64,000 bases of DNA from Lactuca virosa (taxonomy: Eukaryota; Streptophyta; Magnoliopsida; Asterales; Asteraceae). Where the stretch lies: positions 106,572,794-106,636,793 of the forward strand of contig CAKMRJ010005523.1 of assembly GCA_928212115.1 (NCBI GenBank), written 5' to 3'. Shown here piece by piece: positions 1-9,057 of the stretch; the stretch's first letter is position 1, and every line of letters begins with the position of its first letter. A model generated the notes under the pieces. It saw only the letters and a program-made list of their open reading frames with translations, made no database searches and was not told the DNA's origin. The position numbers were made by a program, and so were the translations under genes.

Positions 1-297
1 TCAAGATTTTTTTTTGGATTATGTCTAAGTCCATAACTATAATTGGTAAGACTTGACCCGACCCGGCATGGTCCATTTGGGTTGCATGGCATCATGCATT
101 TGGATAGACTATAAGGAGAGAAATAACACTTAAGGTTGGTTAATATATTATAAGTTCTAATATATTAATAAGGTTATTAATTAGTATTGATCAGAATTAA
201 TTTGGAATTAATTAAGTGATCAAAAGGAGACTAATTAAATATATGGGTTGATTGTGTAAATCATTCATTCTTATATATGTGGGCTTTGTGATCCAAG

Positions 298-376
298 ATT
301 CCTTATGTTGGACTAAGTTCCATGGGGTGACCCATGGATACTCCATGGAGGTTAAAATCCATGGAGCATAAGGAAT
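298..376 (+). promoter_or_regulatory. Foldback just upstream of the TATA box in the copia LTR
   Basis: ATTCCTTATG (298-307) is exactly complementary to CATAAGGAAT (367-376). Inside are further palindromic CCATGG units, including CCATGGGGTGACCCATGG and ACTCCATGGAGG. The structure recurs in all five LTR copies. Role unknown. It lies in U3, about 45 bp before the TATA box, so it could be a protein-binding cluster rather than an RNA structure. Confidence 0.65.
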
Positions 377-419
377 GGGTAAAGTTATGAGTTACATGGT
401 GTAACCCTAATAGCCACCA

Positions 420-427
420 TATAAAAG
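420..427 (+). promoter_or_regulatory. TATA box of the copia LTR
   Basis: TATAAAAG preceded by an AACCCTAA telo-box-like element (about 402-410). The equivalent boxes are at 7149-7156, 19788-19795, and on the minus strand 45476-45483 and 52136-52143. Transcription is expected to begin about 30 bp downstream, near 455, which would define the start of R. Confidence 0.7.
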
Positions 428-762
428 ATCCCATGGCTCAAGAAATCGGACACTAATGTGTGAGTGTGAGGGCTAGACGATTTCAAGGAGTGTTCAAGTT
501 TCTCTCAAGTTATTCCAAGTGTATTTGGTGTTGTGTGAACCATTTGAGGTGTCACACTTGGGGCACTAGGCACTCAAGCTTCATGAAGACATTCTACATC
601 AAAGAGGTATGTATTTTATCTTGTTATATTTATTATTTTGTATGCTAGATTAGGATAATACCTTGGATGTTCATAATTGTATGTATAATAGAGAAAACAT
701 AGATCCAAGGTATTTAGGGTTGCATGTACACTTAGGAGTGTTAGAATGCTCATAACCAACAG

Positions 763-775
763 TGGTATCAGAGCC
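763..775 (+). other. Primer-binding site of element A
   Basis: TGGTATCAGAGCC, complementary to the 3' end of plant initiator-Met tRNA, one base after the LTR end. The same word marks the left end of the interiors of B (51786-51798, minus), D, E and C. Confidence 0.93.
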
Positions 776-1119
776 TGGTTTTGTTTTCTTGTTATACTTG
801 CAAAAGTAGCTGAAAAATCGAGTTGGATGTATATATTCGATTGTTTTTGGCTGGAATTGGACTAGGAACATTACCCTAAGATGTTTTTGGACTTATAAAC
901 TTGTTTTTTGATGTGGTAATGTTCATGCTAATCCAATTTCTAAGATAATTGTCATAATTTCAAGATTTGTATTAGTTTGTATGTTCATGCTAATTTCTTG
1001 AAGATTGATGATTTGAATTATCTTGTTCTTATGAGGTTCTTAGATTAATAGAAAAGTTGTGTGAAATAGTTTGTTTCAATCCATTTTAATCTAAGAGTTG
1101 ATTCCAAAGTGTTTTTTTG

Positions 1120-1485
1120 TAACTTGTCCTCAAGTTATATGAAAAGTCACATTTAAGAATCATAAAACTCATAAAAGTTGGCAAAGGTTACAAAATGAAG
1201 AGTCTAGTTCTAATTAAATGGTTTTATGACTCCATAACTTGTCCTCAAGTTATGGAGGTTCAAGAGTCTCTTCATTAAATTAAAAAAAAAGTGTAACCTT
1301 AATTAGTTCCATAAGTTACAATAAAAAAAAAGTTATTTTTTTTATTAATTAGTTTAAAGTCTTCCATAACTTGTCCTCAAGTTATGGAACTTGAAGAGTT
1401 TTTTTTTTTAATTAAATACTTTAAACTCATAAGTTATGGAATTAATTAGTTTTTGAATAGTTTCAAAACTTGCCCTCAAGTTTTG
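1120..1485 (+). repeat. Four hairpins with a pyrimidine tetraloop in the leader of A
   Basis: AACTTG-TCCT-CAAGTT recurs at about 1120-1137, 1230-1257, 1362-1389 and 1464-1485 (last loop CCCT). Stems run 7, 12, 12 and 9 bp, and the flanking pairs differ between copies while still pairing. Element B has three of the four; the second is lost in a ~64-bp deletion between short AGAG/TCT repeats. Spacing is about 100-130 bp. The position between the primer-binding site and gag would suit a packaging or dimerisation signal, but this is inference. Confidence 0.75.
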
Positions 1486-1616
1486 GAATTTGAAAAGTTT
1501 TCACTTATGAATACTTTAATTCCAAGTTAGCCCTTAGAATTTTAAAAGTTAAAATTCAACCCTTATACTTTATAATATTATAAGTTAATAATATTTATAT
1601 ATATGTTATAGATAAA

Positions 1617-1790
1617 GTCAGTCTTACCGTTAGTAGGCCTCATTCACGAAGCCGGTCTATAAGGGGGGTATAAGGTTACTGCCTATAAAATGGCAGTTAA
1701 TGGGTGTCCACTCTCACCCACCGCTTCCTTGACTGGTGGAGGGTCGTTAGCCGAACGGGTAGGACAAGGACTATAATTCTCCTTTCATTA
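1617..1790 (+). other. GC-richer structured leader segment of A
   Basis: This stretch stands out from the A/T-rich leader. It packs short inverted repeats one after another: ACTGCC...GGCAGT, TGGGTG...CACCCA and CCACC...GGTGG. B has the same block at about 50870-51005 on the other strand. No coding potential seen. Possibly an encapsidation or translation-control structure. Confidence 0.45.
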
Positions 1791-1893
1791 AAAGTATTAA
1801 TGATAAATACTAAGTAACTAAACTCTTATTAATACCCAATCTTAGTTACTTAGGAAAATGTGAATTTGGTGCCCCATGAAATTACACTTTGCA

Positions 1894-2303
1894 CTTTGCT
1901 TAAGTCGTTAGTGGAGCGTGTGTGGGTTAACCGGCACACTAACCTGGACTTAACAAGGTAGGCAAAGGGTAACTTAATATTATCATAGTATCGGTGGAGC
2001 GTGTGTGGTTAACCGGCACACTGATTAAGGGGTAAATATTAAGGGTACCAAGTATATTTGCATGGTTATTCACACCTTGTTTTGTGATCCTCGGCATCCC
2101 AGTCACAAAACCTGAAGGGCACACTCGAGATTGAAACATGCCTTTGAACAGTTCAATGAATCTCAAAGATCTAGGACTTTCAAATCCAATTAAAACCTAA
2201 TAAATTATTTCGTTTTTCATGGTGGAAATTGGTGAATCGTCATTCACCTACCTTCAAATATTTTATAGCTTGGATTACACATCCCTCTTCTAAGTTATAA
2301 AAT
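1894..2303 (+). other. Long hairpins with two recurring apical motifs (first cluster)
   Basis: Hairpin 1894-1967 stacks CTTTGC/GCAAAG, TTAAGTC/GACTTAA and GTTAGTG/CACTAAC. Hairpin 1973-2043 stacks CTTAATATT/AATATTAAG and ATCGGTG/CACTGAT. Both are capped by the same ~24-nt segment beginning GAGCGTGTGTGG. Hairpin 2079-2111 (GTTTTGTGA/TCACAAAAC) is capped by a loop holding CGGCATCCC. Hairpin 2260-2303 has a 14-bp stem with two G-U pairs and the same loop, mutated in A but intact in B at about 50318-50361. Stems differ between hairpins while loops are kept. Confidence 0.75.
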
Positions 2304-2389
2304 AGTTTGTTGGGTCCTAGCCTTAATATTTCATATTGGGTGTCATATTAGGACTTTAAATCAACTATCTTGAATATCTCCCAAAAAAG

Positions 2390-2990
2390 ATGTCTGGTCT
2401 AGACATTTATGATCTTCCCAAATCTCTTGAAACAAGCTTCCTAAATGAAGATGATGTCCCATGGATATCATACTTCTTTCACCTCCTCCAATTATTCTCC
2501 CTAACCCACAAGTTCCTAAAAGTTTAAGGTCACTCAAGCCCTATTGGCAAGGCAAGGTCTAGGTGTGATCACATCTTGGAGATGTAGTCACATATTGACA
2601 AGCCGGAGAGTTGGGTGTCAAAGTCTTGAGAAAGTTGGTGGCTCAACTACTTTCTAAGTCACATAGTGAGTTCTTTTGGGAATCCTATGAAACAGACTAA
2701 GACAAGACCCTTAATGATCTTATCTATTTGCTAAGATCAACTTCCTAAAACGCTATGGACATTGACAATGATGACATTGGATATCCAGTAAGCTCTCTCT
2801 TCCCAATGGAAGGGATCGGCCATAGTCAACTCGGTTGACCCAATGGTAAAGAGAGAGGCGAAGTCTGAGATAGTCCCCCATTATCAAGGGTCCATAGGTA
2901 ACTATTGCCAAAGGAAGGGGCATTGGTTACGAAGCTGCCAAATTTACCTAAGGATGTTAAAGTCAATAAGTTTGGCTCTACTTCAGGTAA
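2390..2990 (+). pseudogene. Copia gag remnant with zinc knuckle (element A)
   Basis: A start-like ATG at 2390 opens a short frame reading MSGLDIYDLPKS before frames break. At 2900-2938 the frame reads NYCQRKGHWLRSC, a copia CCHC knuckle (C-x2-C-x4-H-x4-C) whose first cysteine is missing. Copia gag would normally be one open frame of roughly 250-300 codons binding the RNA genome in the particle. Here stops and frameshifts interrupt it throughout, and hairpins (2715-2739; about 2801-2868) fall in the same segment. B carries the same knuckle antisense at 49682-49720 with the same missing cysteine. The assignment is firm for the knuckle and weaker for the rest. Confidence 0.6.
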
Positions 2991-3001
2991 AGTCCATTGT
3001 C

Positions 3002-3225
3002 TAACTCTATTAAGTACATGCTGATTCTGATCGCGAAGATGGATTTCAATCGCATGGTTCGGTGATCAGAATTTTGGGCTATTACTTAAGAGTTATGATA
3101 TTTATATTGCTTAGGAATAGATAACAACAAGGTTTTCATATGGATTGTAAGGATAAGTTTTTTCCGCAAAGTTTTAAAATAAAAGAAAAGGTTTTGATTT
3201 TATTTATTTTAAGTATCCTTACAAT
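3002..3225 (+). other. Two very long hairpins in the A interior
   Basis: Hairpin 3002-3095 stacks TAACTC/GAGTTA, TTAAGTA/TACTTAA and ATTCTGATC/GATCAGAAT, then CGAA/TTCG. Hairpin 3144-3225 stacks ATTGTAAGGATA (3144-3155) with TATCCTTACAAT (3214-3225), then TTAAAATAAA with TTTATTTTAA (3174-3183/3203-3212). B keeps both. Arms this long within 100 bases are not expected by chance, even in A/T-rich DNA. Confidence 0.8.
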
Positions 3226-3589
3226 GGCATTTGTGAAAAGTTGTTGCTTATAAGATTCCATTGATAGCAATATTGGAAAAATGGATTTGATTCTTTCGGT
3301 TGTGGTAGTGTCTAATATTACCAAATAAGGAAAGATTCTCATCACCCAAGGTTCAATTGGACCGAAACTTGGAATCATGCAAGTTGTATAGTAATGATGA
3401 ATGAGAACTTTCAGCTTGGAAAATTAAGACTAATTCCTTATGTGAATAAGGAAAGGACTAAGGGATCGAGTACACATTCTTGTGCACTGGTCAAGTCCAC
3501 CACAAAAGATCAAGAAGACTATTCGTCATGATTTACTTAAGTTCAGTAATATGGTTATACTTATAAGTTTAAGTATAAGTCTGTAGCAT

Positions 3590-3890
3590 TGGAGAAGTTT
3601 CAATGTGAGACAGAACGAATAAGAAGAATCAAAGTATGGCAGAAAGATAAAAGTTTCTCAAATCTGAAAAGATGGGAGAGTACTTTAGTATCATGTTTAT
3701 GATCATCTTAATGATTAAGATACCATATCACAATTGGTCCTCTAAAGTCATCTTAGTGCATTCTTATGACTAAGAAGAGGAGTCATGAATTGTTGAAATG
3801 GTTAAATCAAAAAGATGAGTCATACTTCGTTCCAAAACAATTCTTAGAGTCATACTCCAAGATTGTAACTTGAGTGACATATCTTAAAGA
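3590..3890 (+). pseudogene. Possible copia integrase core remnant (element A)
   Basis: Around 3600-3700, read across frameshifts, the sequence recalls the copia integrase stretch that precedes the catalytic glutamate; the end reads DGREYFS, resembling the family's GGEYLS. At 3786-3830 the segment reading roughly RSHELLKWLNQKDES recalls the next conserved block, after the catalytic Glu, where family members have a conserved Leu-Leu-x-Met-Val run. Catalytic Asp and Glu cannot be assigned with confidence. Position between gag and RT fits copia order (gag-PR-INT-RT-RH). This is recognition by eye of degenerate text and could be wrong in detail. Confidence 0.35.
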
Positions 3891-4500
3891 GGGTTTGTTA
3901 ACACTAGTCAAATGTAAGAGTAAAAGGTTATCTACTCTTGTACATTTGAAATTGGTAAGTTGTGATGTTTTGGATAAAACAAGACCAACTTAGGCCAATT
4001 GTGTAAAGTGTTAGTCTTGATAAGAATCCGCACTATCTCTTGAATATTTGACAAGGGAGTCTTATATGTCAAGAGGACAGTGGGAGTCTTAAAGCTCTTG
4101 AAAGTTTCAAGACTTAATCAAGAATAAAACCTAAAGTCCTCACTAGCACACGACTTGAGGTTTATAACCTATCGTGTTGAAATTTTTGTGCCTATTCAAG
4201 TTGGCTTTGCATAGGAGTTCTGAGAGTTCTCAATTGGTTGCACAACTACTTGGAAGCAATGGCAGGCACCTGAGCTGCCAAATGGCAAGAATTTAAGATT
4301 GCACAAGTTTAATCAATATGAGTTTGGATTTGTCACTAACCTTGTCTTGTGATTATGGTTTTGACAAATTCACATGGATAAGAACACATACACTATTAAA
4401 TCTAAGTGTCATAAGGTTTCTCTCTCGATTCATGAAAATGATGGTGAGGAAACACTTTCACTAAGTAGATTTTAGCTAGATAGCAATTGTGATATTTGCA

Positions 4501-4632
4501 TTCTCAAAGTCGTTAGTGGAGCGTGTGTGGTTTACCGGCACACTAACATGGACTTGTGAGAAGTGGCAAAGGTCTAAACAATTGAGACTATGATTACGGC
4601 ATCCCTTTTCATAGTTCTAAAATTGTTTAGAC
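4501..4632 (+). other. Paired hairpins carrying both apical motifs (second cluster)
   Basis: Hairpin 4501-4562 stacks TTCTC/GAGAA, AAGTC/GACTT and GTTAGTG/CACTAAC around the GAGCGTGTGTGG loop. Ten bases on, hairpin 4572-4632 stacks GTCTAAACAATT (4572-4583) with AATTGTTTAGAC (4621-4632), then ACTATGA with TCATAGT, around a loop with CGGCATCCC. The order, first motif then second, matches the cluster at 1973-2111. Confidence 0.78.
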
Positions 4633-4639
4633 ACACATG

Positions 4640-5225
4640 TGAGCTATCTAAGAGAGGTGTATGATTTTGATAAAGTTTTATCAAAAAATCTAGTATCAGA
4701 AATCTGAACTTTGGTAAGAAAGTCAGCTGATTTCTGAGTACATGTCAAAGCTAGTGGGAGCATAAGTGTTATGCTAATAATCATCATGTTAGTGGGAGCA
4801 TGATAATTATGACAAAGGTTGCAAGTTAGCAATGTTAATTATAGAAAACAAAAGTTTCAATTCGTGAGGTTGCAGGGGTTGAAAAAGTTGTTTTGCTATA
4901 ATTAAGGGAGAGGAAATTATACTTCATTTCAATTCTAAAAGCTTAGATTGAGATTTTAATCGTATTTAATCAAGGATATATATATGAATTTCATGTTGGA
5001 ATGGCTCAACATAAGGAAATTCTATATATGGGTCCATTATTTGCGTTCTAAAATTCGATTATGATTACGGCATCCCTTTTCATAATCTGAATTTTGAGAA
5101 CTTGGCAAATTGAAATGGAAATATTATAGCAAAAGACTGGTTTAGTCTTTATGTGAGACATCATGAATCGTGTCCCATATGCTTCGGATATAGGATCGAT
5201 TACATGTGCTATATTCATCCTTTCT
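4640..5225 (+). pseudogene. Copia reverse transcriptase / RNase H remnant (element A)
   Basis: The clearest part is 5163-5210, reading MNRVPYASDIGSITCAI; its middle matches the copia block PYASxxGSxMYAM found after the RT catalytic region. Upstream, 4740-4800 reads roughly KASGSISVMLIIIM, which sits where copia has the K-x-SGS...VLYVDD strand. If that alignment is right, the catalytic YVDD is gone, so the enzyme would be dead. Stops and frameshifts surround both. A hairpin at 5039-5110 lies between them. B carries the same text antisense near 47440-47900. Confidence 0.55.
5039..5110 (+). other. Long hairpin with CGGCATCCC loop
   Basis: Stacked stems ATTTGC/GCAAAT, GTTCT/AGAAC, AAAATTC/GAATTTT and GATTATGA/TCATAATC give about 26 pairs with small bulges, around a loop containing TTACGGCATCCCTT. 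B differs by one base in an arm (GC to AC pair), so in this copy the change weakens rather than compensates the stem. Confidence 0.8.
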
Positions 5226-6728
5226 AAAATTTTCCAAATGCCTGGGGCATTATGAAGGGAAAGGTCTAGAATTGGATATGACTAAAATGATTAAGCAATT
5301 GTCGAGGACAATCTAAGGTTTACCAAAGATTGGTTGCTCAAGGACAGTTGGAAAGTATAAGTTAATTCTGGAAGGACCATATTGACATAATCTGTAAGGA
5401 GGCAACTCTTGTTCAGAAGTGATAGTCAAAATGGAATATGGAAATGTTTCAAAGTTAGAAATTATTCAATCTGTGTAAGATTAGGAAACTTAATGAAAGA
5501 AGGATGTTTTCCAAGGAGCTGATCTCCTTTGGAATGCTCTGTAATGATTGTTGTCAAGTCTTTCTGACTTCGTGCATAATCATTAAGAGGATCAATGCAT
5601 ATAAGTTTAGAATCTAACAGATTTCAGTAAATGGCATGAATTTGGAATTCTTGCATTTGCAGTAAGGATTTGGGACTGTGAAAAGAGGATCATTGGAGTG
5701 ATGTTCAATTGATCTATTTTACAAAGTAAAGATCATAGACAAACATAGTATGCATACTTGGTGTATGGCATGACTAGTGTTTAGAAAACATAGTGTACAT
5801 GCTTGGAGCATGGGACAACTATTGTTTTAAATTCAAGTATAAAGTTGATAAAACCGAAACAATGAATAATGAGTAATCAGTATGGTGATAAATAAAAGTG
5901 TTTATTTATATTCATAGGGTTTGATACCATATTTGATTCATTTATTCTTGTGTTTCACTTTGCATGTTTTGACTTCCAGAATAACTAAGTCGCTCTTCCT
6001 GAATGATTAAGTTATTCAAACCATCCACAGTCGGTCATATGTTGGAAGTAGATATGAATCAAGACTGTCATGGGTTGGTTTGTAGAGGTCCAAGTTGGTG
6101 GACAAAGTGGTGCTACAACACTCATGAGTGCTCATAAGTTCTGAGTATTGGATTCAACCCCGCGCTCATTTGAATCACTTCATGGATTTTTATCACGAGT
6201 GATCATGAGACGATAATATCTTATCTTATTCTTCAAACCTAGAGATATGAGTTGTTACTATGAGTTGGTTATACATTGATTGCACGAAAACGCATTGGTA
6301 ACTCGATGTTATAAAACGTGCCTTTGTGTATGATTCAACAAGTAGTAGAAGAACAAGCATATGAGTCGAAGTTTATCCATTCCTTTTACCTTCGGGATAA
6401 AAGCGATATCTGTGGGGCCCCTCGATGATTTAAAGATGATACATGTGAGTGCTTGGCCAAGCCAGGACTGATTTGATTTGTTCAATCAGTCAGTCATCAT
6501 GAATCGGAAATCGGGAAACAACAAATGGACAGAGAGAATGATTGATAATCCATGTCTCAGTCCATATGATATCTAGAATGGAGGAATATATGATCCCTTA
6601 TCTAATGGACAAGTCATTGACAAAGGTCAGAGTTCATCGACAAGGTCAGAGTTCGACAGAAGCTTTTGAGAGCTACGATTGCTGATCGGTTCCTGAAGTC
6701 ATACGCAATAATAGTTTTAGACTTATCC

Positions 6729-6739
6729 AAGTGGGAGAC
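6729..6739 (+). other. Polypurine tract of element A
   Basis: AAGTGGGAGAC directly before the 3' LTR. This tract is characteristic of plant copia elements and primes plus-strand DNA synthesis. B has the matching ATCTCCCACTT at 45893-45903 on the plus strand. Confidence 0.85.
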
Positions 6740-7492
6740 TGTTGGATTAATGTCTAAGTCCATAACTATAATTGGTAAGACTTGACCCGACCCGGCATGG
6801 TCCATTTGGGTTGCATGGCATCATGCATTTGGATAGACTATAATGAGAGAAATAACACTTAAGGTTGGTTAATATATTATAAGTTCTAATATATTAATAA
6901 GGTTATTTAATTAGTATTGATCAAGAATTAATTTGGAATTAATTAAGTGATCAAAAGGAGACTAATTAAATATATGGGTTGATTGTGTAAATCATTCATT
7001 CTTATATATGTGGGCTTGTGATCCAAGATTCCTTATGTTGGACTAAGTCCATGGGGTAACCCATGGATACTCCATGGAGGGTAAAATCCATGGAGCATAA
7101 GGAATGGGTAAAGTTATGAGTTACATGGTGTAACCCTAATAGCCACCATATAAAAGAATCCCATGGCTCAAGAAATCGGACACTAATGTGTGAGTGTGAG
7201 GACTAGACGATTTCAAGGAGTGTTCAAGTTTCTCTCAAGTTATTCCAAGTGTATTTGGTGTTGTGTGAACCATTTGAGGTGTCACACTTGGGGCACTAGG
7301 CACTCAAGCTTCATGAAGACATTCTACATCAAAGAGGTATGTATTCTATCTTGTTATATTTATTATTTTGTATGCTAGATTAGGATAATACCTTGGATGT
7401 TCATAATTGTATGTATAATAGAGAAAACATAGATCCAAGGTATTTAGGGTTGCATGTACACTTAGGAGTGTTAGAATGCTCATAACCCAACA
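6740..7492 (+). repeat. 3' LTR of copia element A
   Basis: 753 bp, TGTTGGATT...ACCCAACA, followed by the GATTT duplication at 7493-7497. TATA box at 7149-7156 and 5' splice-site consensus at 7331-7342. Same length as both LTRs of B. Confidence 0.95.
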
Positions 7493-7497
7493 GATTT

Positions 7498-9057
7498 GTC
7501 TTATGCCATTTTGCATACAGAGAGTTGTGTTAGAGAGTATCTAGATGAACCAGTTTTAGGCTTCGGCATGGAAAGAAGATGGCCAATGAGGGAGCAAGAC
7601 ATGAGCAGGGGAGGACTGCGATATTAATTTTGACGATTTCTTGAAATGGGCCAAAGGAAGTTGCAGTGTAAGTCCGTTGGATTCCTGGTGTCCAAGACTA
7701 TTGAGATCTTTTATGCTCGAGAGGATTGAGAGATTGATCAGAAGCAGGTGCAGGGTAATTTTTTGTTAGTTTCCTGGAAGGACTTTGGATCTGCACGAAA
7801 TCCCTTTTCAGCAGGGTCGCGCCGGTAGGGTTGGAAAAGAGTCAATTTGACCTCGTTTTTGATGGTATTCAAAGGTCTGATTCAAACATTTTGATTAAAT
7901 TGTAGGATCTGTTCGATTAGTTTATCTGGAAAATTTTGTTGAAAAGGATTTATTGTTGGGATGTTTATTGATATGGATAGTGATCAAGCTGGAAAGCGTA
8001 GGGTCTGGATGCTATGGATTGTGAAGGTATAGTAAATATTTTGAAGTCGTTAAGGAGGGGTTGATTCCAAGTGGGGGAGAGCCGTCTAGAATTCGTATCT
8101 AAGGACAAGAGAATTATTGAATTTTTTTCTTAAGCAGGGAATCATAGATTAAGGATTTGGGTTATCTCGGTCAGGGATCCGACTTATATTGATCTTCGAT
8201 TAGGTATTATAGTGGATGGTTGGCAAAACCATGGGTAGGGCCCATGGAAAATATGGCAATGCGGTGAGGAACCATGAGCTTCTCATCTCGATCGTTGGAC
8301 GGTGTCACGATGTATCGTGAACCAGTGGCAGAATGATTTATATGGGAGATACCCGGTAGTCAATTGCTTGAGGCTCTTCGCTCTCAGATCGTTGGTTTTC
8401 TTGGCATGTTTGGGTGTTAGTTCATAGTGGGAGTTAGGAGACTTAGTGACCAGCCGGTTATGGAACCTCAAGTCATGAAGCTCATTGTGCATGTCTCGAA
8501 TGAGTTTGTCAAATGGGGTTACACCTGAGCTGATAAAGGATTAGGATGCCATGTGAGAGTTATTGGATTGACCATCTTTGCTCGTAGGAGCAGTGGGTTG
8601 GTAATGACATGTCAGGAGGTCAAGGGTGTAATTAAGGTTTTGGTACAACTTCTGGATTTGGGAATTGGTTGAATTTCACGATCGGTGTGTTTTGAGTATT
8701 CTTTTCGTATGTTTTGGTGGTGTTCTTAGTCAAGACAATGGGTAGGTTCATCGAATGGATGATCATCAGTCCTAGAGCATGGTTTCTAAATTTTAGAATT
8801 GATGGGTTCCCGATTTCGGGGGTACATCAATGGAGTTGGTTTATGGTTGTAGTTTTGAGGGTTCATTGGTTGAATGGTCCTCACTGGAAGTTGGGTCTTT
8901 CTGATAGGAAGAGAAAGATTGTCATCGCGAATGAGTATTATCAAATTATTGGGTTGTTGTTGGCAGCTATGGGATCTGAGTGGCATCTCGACTTTTCTTT
9001 ATAAGATGCCTAGATTTCAAAATGTTTAAAATGAGTTGTACAATACGTTAATGTTGT
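7498..9057 (+). other. Degenerate gypsy interior of element H
   Basis: This is the pol-side interior of H between the insertion point of A and the recognisable integrase tail. I could not assign a protein to it. Frames are short and without family motifs. Composition and position fit decayed pol or a long non-coding spacer like those in C, E and I, whose interiors look similar in style. Confidence 0.5.

Larger units (their letters stand above)
12..761 (+). repeat. 5' LTR of copia element A
   Basis: It matches 6740-7492 and 19378-20130 on this strand and both LTRs of B on the other. The canonical ends are TGTTGG...CCCAACA; here the start is damaged (TT for TG). By eye it differs from its partner by about a dozen changes, roughly half of them single-base indels. 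It holds a TATA box (420-427), a foldback (298-376) and a consensus 5' splice site (AAAGAG/GTATGT, cut at 606/607). Confidence 0.92.
12..7492 (+). mobile_element. Element A: Ty1/copia-derived retrotransposon, coding-dead
   Basis: Two ~750-bp LTRs (12-761 and 6740-7492) flank a ~6-kb interior with a Met-type primer-binding site after the left LTR and a copia-like polypurine tract (AAGTGGGAGAC) before the right one. GATTT lies at 5-9 and 7493-7497, so this is a complete insertion into the interior of H; the left LTR start is blurred by a T run. The interior has copia gag, integrase and RT fragments in copia order, but no reading frame above about 80 codons. Element B carries the same broken interior, so the defects are features of the family and not decay at this site. 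Confidence 0.9.

Noticed and set aside
460..648. A 62-codon ORF starting MSVRARRFQG that recurs in every copia LTR (also 7190-7378, 45254-45442, 51914-52102, partly 19859-20071)
   Set aside because: It recurs because the LTR itself recurs with little divergence. It contains the strong splice donor, is Cys-rich without pattern, and spans R/U5. No evidence of selection on the frame.
763..775. TGGTATCAGAGCC as part of a tRNA gene
   Set aside because: No tRNA arms around it; it recurs only at retrotransposon LTR borders as a primer-binding site.
3136..3378. 80-codon minus-strand ORF in A, with a near-identical frame in B (49242-49484)
   Set aside because: It is antisense to the element and lies on two hairpins (3144-3225 and flank), where an inverted repeat opens frames on both strands. 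Shared because A and B are copies.
8714..9004. 96-codon ORF rich in Trp and Phe in the interior of H
   Set aside because: No family motif; an opposite-strand frame is open too (8786-8986). Treated as decayed gypsy interior.
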